From positions 1 through 12,166 of the forward strand of contig JAFMRP010000055.1 in assembly GCA_017354095.1 (NCBI GenBank): a DNA stretch of 12,166 nt, in the 5' to 3' direction. The notes under the pieces are model-generated. The model did not search any database. It was not told the DNA's origin and saw only the letters and a list, made by a program, of their open reading frames with translations. The position numbers and the translations under genes were made by a program. This document shows, one piece after another, positions 5,909-12,166 of the stretch. Source of the DNA: Ktedonobacteraceae bacterium. Its GTDB lineage: Bacteria > Chloroflexota > Ktedonobacteria > Ktedonobacterales > Ktedonobacteraceae. Each line of letters starts with the position of its first letter. The first letter of the stretch is position 1.

Positions 5909-7645
5909 CTAATATTTGCGCTCCTTGGGCTTGAACACGGGATCATCAATCAGGATGACATCCTTATAGTCGAGGCGTACATCATGTGCTTTTGTGCCTT
6001 TATAGGCCAGCGTGTGCTTCAGCCAATTGGCGTCGTCGCGTTTCTGGTAATCGAGGCGAAAGTGAGCGCCACGGCTCTCAGTGCGGGCCAGGGCGCCGTG
6101 AATAGTAGCCTCGGCACAATCGAGCAAGAAACCAAGTTCAATCATTTCAACCAGCTCGGTGTTAAAGCGTTTGCCCTTGTCCTGCAGCTGAACCTTACAA
6201 AAAGCTTCTTGCAAGCCGCTGATGGTATCCAGGGCATGGCGTAGTCCTTTATCAGAGCGTTCGACAAACACATTGTCCATCATCTCGTTTTGCAGCTCGT
6301 TACGGATGCGAGCCGCCGACTCGCCGCCGGTTGAACTGTAGAGGTGATCGACCATCTCGCGAGCGCGCGCCTCTGGCTCAGGGGGCAGGGTCACGTGATC
6401 GTTTTCCCGAATAAACTGGGCCATATGCTTACCGGCGCGGCGACCGAAGACGATCAGGTCCACCAGAGAATTGGTGCCGAGGCGATTGGCGCCATGGACA
6501 GAGACGCAGGCCACCTCGCCCGCGGCGTAGAGGCCAGGCATGGGTGTCCATTGGGGATCAATCACCACGCGCCCCTCGATGTCGGTTGGGATGCCGCCCA
6601 TAGCGTAATGCGCGGTAGGCTGGATAGGAACTGGCTCGGTGATCGGCTCGACGGCCAGATAGTTGCGTGCAAAATCGGTGATATCGGGCAATTTCTCGGC
6701 GATAACCTTCGCGCCCAGGTGACGGACATCGAGGTAGACGTAGTCTTTACCATCGACACCATTGCCATCTTTGATCTCCTGAATGATACAGCGTGAAACG
6801 ATATCGCGCGGGGCCAGGTCTTTGAGGGTTGGCATGTAGCGTTCCATAAAGTATTCGCCTTTGCCGTTGAGCACCCTGCCGCCTTCGCCGCGTGCCGCTT
6901 CGCTCAACAGCACGCCCACTTTGTAGAGGCCAGTGGGATGGAACTGGTACATCTCCATATCCTGCAGGGGGATGCCCCGGCGATAGACGATCGACATACC
7001 ATCGCCCATGCAGGCAAAAGCGTTGCTCGTCACGCGCCACGCGCGGCCATAGCCGCCGGTAGCGAAGAGCACTGTTTTGGCGTGGAAGGTGCTGATCTCG
7101 CCGGTGCGGATCTGCATGGCCACCACGCCGCAGGCCTGTCCATCGTTGATCAGCAGATCGAGCACCAGGTATTCATTGAAGAAATTCACCTGGTTCTTAA
7201 TGGAGCTCTGATACATCGTTTGCAGGATCATATGGCCGGTGCGGTCGGCGGCATAGCAGGAGCGCATTACCGGGCCTTCACCGAAATTGCGTGTGTGGCC
7301 GCCGAAACGGCGCTGATCGATGCGTCCATCAACCGTGCGGTTAAAGGGCAGGCCGCGATGTTCCAGTTCGTATACGGCATCGATAGCATCGCGCGCCAGG
7401 ATCTCCGCTGCCGGTTGATCGACCAGGTAGTCGCCACCTTTGACGGTATCGTACATATGCCACTTCCAGTGGTCTTCTTCTTTATTGCCCAGCGCGGCAG
7501 CCACGCCCCCCTGGGCGGCACCAGTATGGGAGCGGGTTGGGTATACTTTTGTCAACACCGCGACGCTCGCGTTAGGAAGTTGCATCGCGGCCATCAGGCC
7601 AGCGCCACCGGCGCCGATGATGACCACATCAAATTTATAGTACAT
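5909..7645 (-). CDS. sdhA: Succinate dehydrogenase flavoprotein subunit
   Basis: This 578-residue subunit oxidises succinate to fumarate and passes electrons to SdhB on the cytoplasmic face. The dinucleotide-binding motif G-A-G-G-A-G is at 11-16. R-S-H-T-G-A-A-Q-G-G follows, with His40 as the covalent FAD attachment site. Catalytic-site signatures are all present: QFHPTG with His236, ARGEGG (251-256), APRD with Arg280 as the likely proton shuttle, PTAHYAMGG with His346 and HGANRLGTNSL with Arg388. Length and ending (D-P-V-F-K-P-K-E-R-K-Y) are typical for the family. The ATG at 7645 has GAGGAG five bases upstream. sdhD ends 9 bp before it, so the two are probably translationally coupled. Covalent flavin and the sdhC/sdhD type favour succinate oxidation rather than fumarate reduction, though direction cannot be proved. 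Confidence 0.97.
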   Translation of the reverse strand: MYYKFDVVIIGAGGAGLMAAMQLPNASVAVLTKVYPTRSHTGAAQGGVAAALGNKEEDHWKWHMYDTVKGGDYLVDQPAAEILARDAIDAVYELEHRGLPFNRTVDGRIDQRRFGGHTRNFGEGPVMRSCYAADRTGHMILQTMYQSSIKNQVNFFNEYLVLDLLINDGQACGVVAMQIRTGEISTFHAKTVLFATGGYGRAWRVTSNAFACMGDGMSIVYRRGIPLQDMEMYQFHPTGLYKVGVLLSEAARGEGGRVLNGKGEYFMERYMPTLKDLAPRDIVSRCIIQEIKDGNGVDGKDYVYLDVRHLGAKVIAEKLPDITDFARNYLAVEPITEPVPIQPTAHYAMGGIPTDIEGRVVIDPQWTPMPGLYAAGEVACVSVHGANRLGTNSLVDLIVFGRRAGKHMAQFIRENDHVTLPPEPEARAREMVDHLYSSTGGESAARIRNELQNEMMDNVFVERSDKGLRHALDTISGLQEAFCKVQLQDKGKRFNTELVEMIELGFLLDCAEATIHGALARTESRGAHFRLDYQKRDDANWLKHTLAYKGTKAHDVRLDYKDVILIDDPVFKPKERKY

Positions 7646-7654
7646 GGGATCTCC

Positions 7655-8074
7655 TCACTTCGTGCCAGGGAGACAGGCCGGGCCAAGATTCGGAACCAGC
7701 TGGAAGGCGATCAGAGTGATCGTTCCCAGCATGAAGAAGGCCAGCAGCATGACTCCTGCGATAGATAGCAATACAAAGCGCGCGCGCGGACTGCGAACGT
7801 AGTCATCGATTACGATGCGTAGCCCATTCATACCATGGGTCAGGCCGAGCGTCAGAAGCAGCCAGTCGTACAGGCGCCAGAATGGGTTAGCGTAGCGCAT
7901 GGCGACGAACTGATAGGTTGTGCATGCGACGTCATTTGTCACGTGCATAATGAGCAAATGGATTATGACGAGAAATACCAGAGCGATGCCTGAAATACGA
8001 AAGTAGTACCAGGAGAAGGTTTCGAAGCCGCCGCCAGCAGGGCGAGCGCCACGCCCGGTTGATATACGCAACAT
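7655..8074 (-). CDS. sdhD: Succinate dehydrogenase membrane anchor subunit D
   Basis: This 139-residue anchor has three predicted helices (about 25-46, 68-89 and 100-125) and holds heme and the quinone site with SdhC. His80 in THGMNGLRIVIDDYV sits where the E. coli SdhD heme ligand lies (second helix, before a conserved D-Y). Two further histidines, His39 and His44, are in the first helix. The N-terminus is Gly/Arg-rich and cytoplasmic. The ATG at 8074-8072 has AAGGA ten bases upstream, a modest site. It lies between sdhC (83-bp gap) and sdhA (9-bp gap). Confidence 0.9.
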   Translation of the reverse strand: MLRISTGRGARPAGGGFETFSWYYFRISGIALVFLVIIHLLIMHVTNDVACTTYQFVAMRYANPFWRLYDWLLLTLGLTHGMNGLRIVIDDYVRSPRARFVLLSIAGVMLLAFFMLGTITLIAFQLVPNLGPACLPGTK

Positions 8075-8157
8075 ATATGTTTAATCCTTCCTCGTGCCGG
8101 GGTTCTCGTATGACCCCCTCTAAGTGTTCCTGTTATTCCTGATGAGGGCGCAATCGC

Positions 8158-8562
8158 TTAGTGCAGCGCCTGGGTGAGACTGATGAACGGGCTAATTGTC
8201 CAACTGACCAGGCCGCCCAGTTTGGGCAGGAGCACTACATAGGCAATGGGTAGAAAAACGACGATGGTAGCGACCATAACAATAGCGAACATTACCTTCT
8301 GGTAGCGCGCACCTTTGCCCCAAAAATCGATCAGAACGATACGAATACCGTTGAAGGCGTGATAGAAGACGGCGGCAACCAGTGACAGGGATAGAAAGCG
8401 AACAATAATGCTATCAAAGAGCAGGATACCGTCGTTATAGATCCTGGGGCCAAAGCCCAACAGCGAGATATCAACGATGTGAACAAATAAGAAGAGCAGC
8501 AAGCCCAGTCCTGTAATGCGATGAAGAAGCCAGGACCACATGCCGGATTGACCTTTATACAT
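8158..8562 (-). CDS. sdhC: Succinate dehydrogenase cytochrome b subunit C
   Basis: This 134-residue anchor opens the operon. The N-terminal motif S-W-L-L-H-R-I-T-G (10-18) is the family signature near the quinone pocket. Three helices follow (about 16-36, 53-78 and 88-112). His68 in F-Y-H-A-F-N-G-I-R-I-V-L matches the heme b ligand of E. coli SdhC, and His28 in the first helix could serve a second heme. The sequence from MYKGQSGMWSW to WGKGARYQ closely resembles, from memory, mycobacterial Sdh2 SdhC. The ATG at 8562 has GAGGG close upstream. Confidence 0.92.
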   Translation of the reverse strand: MYKGQSGMWSWLLHRITGLGLLLFLFVHIVDISLLGFGPRIYNDGILLFDSIIVRFLSLSLVAAVFYHAFNGIRIVLIDFWGKGARYQKVMFAIVMVATIVVFLPIAYVVLLPKLGGLVSWTISPFISLTQALH

Positions 8563-8580
8563 CTTTCCCTCAATTCTGGA

Positions 8581-8598
8581 GGCGTGAGGGGCGTGAGG
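8581..8598. repeat. Tandem 9-bp duplication in the sdhC leader
   Basis: Two exact, abutting copies of GGCGTGAGG lie 18 bp upstream of the sdhC start codon. On the sense (minus) strand they read as two copies of CCTCACGCC, a pyrimidine-rich tract ahead of the ribosome site. A direct-repeat protein site or simple slippage duplication are both possible. Confidence 0.4.
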
Positions 8599-8725
8599 CG
8601 GAGTAAGTAGGTGTGTATGTATAATCTAAAAACGCATATACAATGGTGTGCATACATCTCTAGCACATCAACGCCCGCTCCTCGCACCCCCTCGTGCATG
8701 CCTGATTTGGTGACGTTGTATGTGT

Positions 8726-8754
8726 ATTATACTGCACTGCGGCAGCGTGCGCAA
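8726..8754 (-). promoter_or_regulatory. Sigma70-like promoter of sdhCDAB
   Basis: On the minus strand TTGCGC (8749-8754) is followed after 17 bp by a perfect TATAAT (8726-8731). Transcription would start near 8719, about 155 bases before the sdhC ATG. It is the best promoter match in the spacer and is correctly oriented for the whole operon. Confidence 0.6.
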
Positions 8755-8809
8755 ACGTATATGTGCCCATGCACGGCCTTTCTTGCCGCCCGCGGCTCAC
8801 TCGGGTTGT

Positions 8810-8822
8810 GTGGATTATCCAC
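8810..8822. repeat. 13-bp dyad upstream of the sdh promoter
   Basis: GTGGATTATCCAC is a 6-bp inverted repeat around one base, about 55 bp upstream of the sdhC -35 box, where activators often bind. Each half also resembles a DnaA box with one mismatch, but it is isolated. Confidence 0.4.
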
Positions 8823-8888
8823 CTCATGGGGGTAGCGGAGGCCAGAGAGCAGTAAGGGCTACAGTCAGACGGAGTGCGCTATTTGATT

Positions 8889-10094
8889 TCAGCGAATGCC
8901 GTGTGTGCGTTTGAAATTCAGAATTTCATCGGCTGCGGTCTTGTAGCCTCCCGCAGTACGGAGGGACTCGCCGACGCTGGCAGCGGCATTGGCGTAGGCT
9001 GGTTGTGAGAAGATCTTCTCGGCTGCCCGGCGAAGACTCTTAGCGGTGACCCTCCTGGGAGAGAGTGATCGGCCAACGCCCAGTTCAACGACGCGTTTCG
9101 CGATCCAGGGCTGATCGGCGCTCTGGGGAACGACCACCAGTGGAACATTATAGTAGAGCGCCTCACTGACACTGTTCATGCCTCCATGAGTAATAAACAG
9201 GGAAGTTCGTTGCAAAATCTCCAGTTGTGGAACAAACTCACGGACGATAAAATTAGAGGGTATCGGTCCCAGGGAATCGCGGCACACATGGCGTCCAATC
9301 GTCATTACTACCTGCCAATCGGTATCCGCGAAGGCCTCAAAGCAGGCGCGATAAAATGCCGCTTTTTTGTTGAAGATCGTGCCCAGAGAGATATAAATAA
9401 GTGGTTTCTCGCCCAGCTTTTCAAAGGGGAAATGATGAGTTTGTGGGCGAGGAAGGATGGATGGGCCGACAAACTTAAAGTGTTTCTGATCGAAAGAGCT
9501 GGAAAGGGGTTGGAAGGCTTTTGAAGTATAGACAATGTTAAGCATGCCATCATTCAAGAGGAGGTCGATAATATTCGACCTCTGGAGGTTATATTTTTTG
9601 CTCAACGCATTCGCGATGGCCTGGCTGCGTGCAGTATATTTATATTTCTTGATAAAGACACTGACCACCTCAAGTGTGGCGGAGGGAACCCCGCAAAGGA
9701 TCCGGCTATTCATGAGCAGGCCAGATATCATGGAAACGGTTGGCACACGCAAAATCTCCCCGATATAGCGCCCCCACGGGCAGAAGGCATCGTACATAAT
9801 ATAGTCTGGTTGAATAGCCCTGACCTCTTGTAAAAGATTGTCGAGGACCCACTGGCTTGTCTGCAGCAGGCAGTGAAGAGACATCGCTGTACTTAGCTCG
9901 GCGTTTGTCAGATGAAAAGGGAAGTCCTTGCCGTGACTACGAAAGATCGCCCCTGTATACTCAATCGCTGATTGGAACTCTTCCAAAGCATAATAGAAGA
10001 CTTTTTCCCCGCGACGTACCAGCTCTGTCACAATGGGTAGGGTCGGGTTGATATGGCCATACGCAGGATAATTAAAAAACACGACAGTAGACAA
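8889..10094 (-). CDS. MGT-family (YjiC/OleD-like) GT1 glycosyltransferase
   Basis: This 401-residue GT-B fold enzyme should transfer a sugar from a nucleotide donor, probably UDP-linked, to a hydroxyl on a small hydrophobic acceptor in the cytoplasm. The N-terminal acceptor domain starts F-F-N-Y-P-A-Y-G-H-I-N-P-T-L-P, where His14 is the catalytic base, and Asp102 (YDAFCPW) is its likely partner. The C-terminal donor domain has S-L-G-T (237-240), F-V-P-Q (287-290), H-G-G-M-N-S-V-S-E-A-L (303-313) and P-Q-S-A-D-Q-P (323-329), the DQ contacting the sugar. Relatives such as OleD and YjiC glycosylate macrolides or flavonoids. The start is TTG at 10094-10092, with AGGAG ten bases upstream; no better ATG is near. 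By eye its codon use is more AT-rich than the sdh genes. It lies 21 bp after the exporter gene, so the two are probably one operon. Confidence 0.87.
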   Translation of the reverse strand: MSTVVFFNYPAYGHINPTLPIVTELVRRGEKVFYYALEEFQSAIEYTGAIFRSHGKDFPFHLTNAELSTAMSLHCLLQTSQWVLDNLLQEVRAIQPDYIMYDAFCPWGRYIGEILRVPTVSMISGLLMNSRILCGVPSATLEVVSVFIKKYKYTARSQAIANALSKKYNLQRSNIIDLLLNDGMLNIVYTSKAFQPLSSSFDQKHFKFVGPSILPRPQTHHFPFEKLGEKPLIYISLGTIFNKKAAFYRACFEAFADTDWQVVMTIGRHVCRDSLGPIPSNFIVREFVPQLEILQRTSLFITHGGMNSVSEALYYNVPLVVVPQSADQPWIAKRVVELGVGRSLSPRRVTAKSLRRAAEKIFSQPAYANAAASVGESLRTAGGYKTAADEILNFKRTHGIR

Positions 10095-10115
10095 GGTAGT
10101 TTCTCTCCTATCAGC

Positions 10116-11954
10116 TTACAAATCACTCATTAAGGGAATCACCAGCACACTTTCCCTATGTTTCGTCACGGCTTCCTTGCGTTCTATCACTGTTTCCACT
10201 TTTTCTGACTCTTCATCAGGCTGTGGAGGTGTCATAGGTACATCTTTCAGGAAGAACGTCGCCAGTATAGCGCCTATGCAGAACACCAGGACCGCGATAA
10301 ATCCATGCTGAAGCGCGACAGACAGCGACAGCTTGAGCGCCTCAAATGCCTGCCCAAGAAGATGGTGTGTTTGCTGCGCGACCTGGGATGCCAGCGAGGC
10401 GGCCACCTGATCGTGCGTTGGGCCAGCGGGAACATGCGCGACAGCGCGATTCACCACGAGCTGTTGTATGTTGTGGGTAACGGTTTCCCGATATGCCGGA
10501 TTCATCAACACTTGTGGATCGGTGACGGTCTGGAGTTCTGAGGGAGAGAGTTGTTTCACAAGCGCTCCTGGGAGACGCGGCATAACATCGTGCGAGAGAC
10601 TCTGATTCACCACAGCACCGACAATGGCAACGCCCAGGGTATGGCCAAGCTGGCGGACATAGTTCACAGCACCAGTGCCCACACCCAGATGGGTAGGGGG
10701 GAGGGCATTCTGTGCGACCACCGTCATCACCGGGAAGAGCGAGCCCATACCAACGCCAGCGATTGACATATAGATAGCGGCTTCCAGCAAGCTCGTCGAA
10801 GAAGTCATGCGCGTCAGCAGGAAAGCGCCGATGCCCATAATCAGCGTACCTGCAATGGTTGCTATCTGGTAGCGCTTCGTGATGATGATCAGGCCGCCGA
10901 ACAGAGCGGAGCCCGCGATAATACTGATGAGAAGGGGTATCATCGCCGTACCTGTAGCGGTTGGTGTTAGACCAAGCACGCCTTGCAAAAAGAATGGCAG
11001 GTAGATTGTCAACCCCATCAAGATCATGCCCAGAGCGAGCGACAGCATCAGGTCTGCCGCAAACACCCCATTGCGGAAAAGTCTCAGGGGCAGAATAGGT
11101 TCAATGGCGAAGCATTCAGCGATCAAGAACAACAGGTAAAGTAAGCCGGCGGCGATCAGAGTGAAGATCACATATGGCACGTTCCAGCCGATCGTATGAT
11201 CGCTGCCCCAGGTAAGCCCCAGCAGGAGGCAGATGGTAGCAGCGGCTACCAGTGCGGCTCCAACAAAATCGATCCGACGCACAGCGGCCCAGCCGGTAGA
11301 GTGGTGGCTGCGCTCGGAGATCGAGGAAGGCAGACAGAGATACAGGATGATCAGAGCGATAATGCCCAGGGGCAGGTTAATATAGAAGACCCAGCGCCAG
11401 CGCGTGGCATCGGTAACTAAAGGCTCCAGCAATGGTCCATTTTCGGTGAGCCAGCCGCCGACGGGTGGACCCACCAGACTCGCGAAGCCATAGACAACGC
11501 CAAAAATGCCCTGCCATTTTGCTCGTTCCGCTGGAGGAAAAATGTCGCCGATCAGGGTTCCGACCAGGGCCATGCCGATCCCGGAGCCAGCGCCTTGCAA
11601 AGCGCGAAAAGCGATAAGCTGGTCCATAGTTTGTGAAGTACCGGCCAGCACTGATCCCAGGAGAAAGATCGCGGTGCCTGCCAGCAGGAACCATTTGCGC
11701 CCAAACTGATCAGAGAGCTTTCCGATAACGGGTATCATCGTAATAGCGGCAATCAGGTACGCATTGACCACCCAGGTGTAGCGGTCGAAGCCATGCAGGA
11801 CGCCGATGATTTTTGGCATCGCGGTGCCGACCACCGTCTGATCGAGCGCTTCCAGCAAGAGTGTCAATCCAAGGGCGCCCAGCACACTCACGAGTGCGAC
11901 ACCTTGCAAGCGACGCTCACTTTCTCGCGGTATAGAGACTGTTTCGGTATCCAA
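10116..11954 (-). CDS. DHA2-family (EmrB/QacA-type) 14-helix MFS exporter
   Basis: This roughly 612-residue inner-membrane antiporter should export a drug or other hydrophobic compound in exchange for protons. Family motifs appear in order: D1 in the first helix (L-D-Q-T-V-V-G-T-A-M-P, about 38-48), motif A (GKLSDQFGRK, 78-87), motif B (RALQGAGSGIG, 117-127) and motif C (GPPVGGW, 162-168), then W-R-W-V-F-Y-I-N-L-P-L-G. About 100 residues between the last two helices (about 452-551) form a large external loop, followed by a charged cytoplasmic tail of about 40. I choose the TTG at 11954-11952 because AGGAGGAG (11959-11966) is ideally placed for it. An in-frame GTG at 11987 and ATG at 11972 would put that ribosome site inside the gene, and the GTG would sit at the predicted transcript start. 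The substrate is unknown; linkage to the glycosyltransferase suggests a glycosylatable natural product. Confidence 0.88.
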   Translation of the reverse strand: MDTETVSIPRESERRLQGVALVSVLGALGLTLLLEALDQTVVGTAMPKIIGVLHGFDRYTWVVNAYLIAAITMIPVIGKLSDQFGRKWFLLAGTAIFLLGSVLAGTSQTMDQLIAFRALQGAGSGIGMALVGTLIGDIFPPAERAKWQGIFGVVYGFASLVGPPVGGWLTENGPLLEPLVTDATRWRWVFYINLPLGIIALIILYLCLPSSISERSHHSTGWAAVRRIDFVGAALVAAATICLLLGLTWGSDHTIGWNVPYVIFTLIAAGLLYLLFLIAECFAIEPILPLRLFRNGVFAADLMLSLALGMILMGLTIYLPFFLQGVLGLTPTATGTAMIPLLISIIAGSALFGGLIIITKRYQIATIAGTLIMGIGAFLLTRMTSSTSLLEAAIYMSIAGVGMGSLFPVMTVVAQNALPPTHLGVGTGAVNYVRQLGHTLGVAIVGAVVNQSLSHDVMPRLPGALVKQLSPSELQTVTDPQVLMNPAYRETVTHNIQQLVVNRAVAHVPAGPTHDQVAASLASQVAQQTHHLLGQAFEALKLSLSVALQHGFIAVLVFCIGAILATFFLKDVPMTPPQPDEESEKVETVIERKEAVTKHRESVLVIPLMSDL

Positions 11955-11958
11955 AAGG

Positions 11959-11966
11959 CTCCTCCT
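11959..11966 (-). promoter_or_regulatory. Strong ribosome binding site deciding the exporter start
   Basis: AGGAGGAG on the minus strand ends four bases before TTG at 11954 (six if counted from AGGAGG). It is the strongest anti-Shine-Dalgarno match in the window, and it favours this TTG over the upstream GTG and ATG. Confidence 0.6.
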
Positions 11967-11995
11967 AAGCATATTACATGTATCCACTGTGCCAG

Positions 11996-12001
11996 ATTAT
12001 A
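11996..12001 (-). promoter_or_regulatory. Possible proximal -10 box for the exporter operon
   Basis: A perfect TATAAT on the minus strand would start transcription near 11989, giving a leader of about 35 bases to the TTG. No recognisable -35 lies 16-18 bp upstream, so it may need an activator or be inactive. Confidence 0.35.
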
Positions 12002-12110
12002 TACATCTTCAGGAGAGAGTATGACCTGCTCCATTTTTTCAAGACTATAGAAAGTTTACACAAATTGCGACCCCAAAGTGCTAAAACACTATGCTTCCTT
12101 ATCAGGGCTT

Positions 12111-12138
12111 ATTATAGCGATATTGACATACTTTTCAC
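12111..12138 (-). promoter_or_regulatory. Distal candidate promoter for the exporter/glycosyltransferase operon
   Basis: GTGAAA (12133-12138, four of six consensus) precedes a perfect TATAAT (12111-12116) by 16 bp on the minus strand. The leader would be about 150 bases. The elements interlock with the plus-strand promoter at 12123-12151. Confidence 0.45.
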
Positions 12139-12151
12139 CACTGTTTATAGT
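12123..12151 (+). promoter_or_regulatory. Outward-facing plus-strand promoter at the right edge
   Basis: A consensus TTGACA (12123-12128) is followed after exactly 17 bp by TATAGT (12146-12151, one base from consensus). Transcription would start near 12158 and run out of the window. A divergent gene there, such as a TetR or MarR repressor of the exporter, would fit common practice, but nothing of it is visible. Confidence 0.6.
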
Positions 12152-12166
12152 ACTCTCTCGATTTCT

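Larger units (their letters stand above)
8563..8888 (-). promoter_or_regulatory. Gene-free spacer: upstream control region of the sdh operon
   Basis: These 326 bases contain no gene I can support. They hold the sdhC promoter (8726-8754), a leader of about 155 bases, a perfect tandem duplication of GGCGTGAGG (8581-8589 and 8590-8598) next to the ribosome site, and a 13-bp dyad (8810-8822) upstream of the promoter. I find no clear terminator for the glycosyltransferase gene, whose stop is at 8889, so some read-through into sdh is possible. Confidence 0.5.

Noticed and set aside
6938..7768. Plus-strand open frame of 276 codons
   Set aside because: It lies antisense to sdhA and sdhD, whose motifs are complete; its translation is His/Ala/Gly-rich with no domain character, as expected for a shadow frame in GC-rich DNA.
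8810..8822. DnaA boxes or replication origin
   Set aside because: GTGGATTATCCAC resembles two overlapping DnaA boxes, each with a mismatch, but there is no cluster, no dnaA/dnaN gene and no AT-rich unwinding region.

Overview
The window reads as a chromosomal stretch of a free-living aerobic bacterium with medium-high GC. A Chloroflexota of the Ktedonobacteria type is my best guess. This is an inference: the succinate dehydrogenase anchors look strikingly like actinobacterial Sdh2 (recalled, not searched), intergenic spacers carry small palindromic repeats, and start codons include TTG. I see no phage, transposase, CRISPR, tRNA or rRNA. Seven of the nine genes are ordinary metabolic, envelope or transport genes; the least ordinary part is the efflux/glycosyltransferase pair on the right.

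Left to right: (1) 1-1490, minus strand, a multi-pass membrane protein with a C-terminal DUF4129-like segment, cut off by the window edge. (2) 1664-2296, minus strand, a secreted LysM plus lysozyme-fold protein with its own terminator and a structured leader. (3) 2613-3851, minus strand, a two-domain ChrA-family transporter. (4) 4188-5066, plus strand, an epoxide-hydrolase-type alpha/beta hydrolase, the only plus-strand gene, divergent from chrA and convergent with sdhB. (5) 5090-8562, minus strand, a complete sdhC-sdhD-sdhA-sdhB operon for succinate:quinone oxidoreductase. (6) 8889-11954, minus strand, a two-gene unit with a 14-helix DHA2 exporter followed 21 bp later by a YjiC/OleD-like glycosyltransferase. 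(7) 11955-12166, a promoter region with overlapping divergent promoters; the plus-strand one points out of the window.

The sdh genes together make one membrane complex feeding electrons from succinate to quinone. The exporter and glycosyltransferase are probably co-expressed, which fits modification plus export of, or self-protection from, a small hydrophobic natural product; the substrate cannot be read from sequence. Good sigma70-like promoters (hexamers 17 bp apart) precede the DUF4129 gene, chrA and sdhC. Perfect hairpins sit in four spacers. Two of them, on either side of the hydrolase gene, share the same 9-bp arms and look like copies of one dispersed element. I do not see a convincing new multi-gene system; the best leads are the repeated palindromes, the exporter/glycosyltransferase cassette and the LysM leader.
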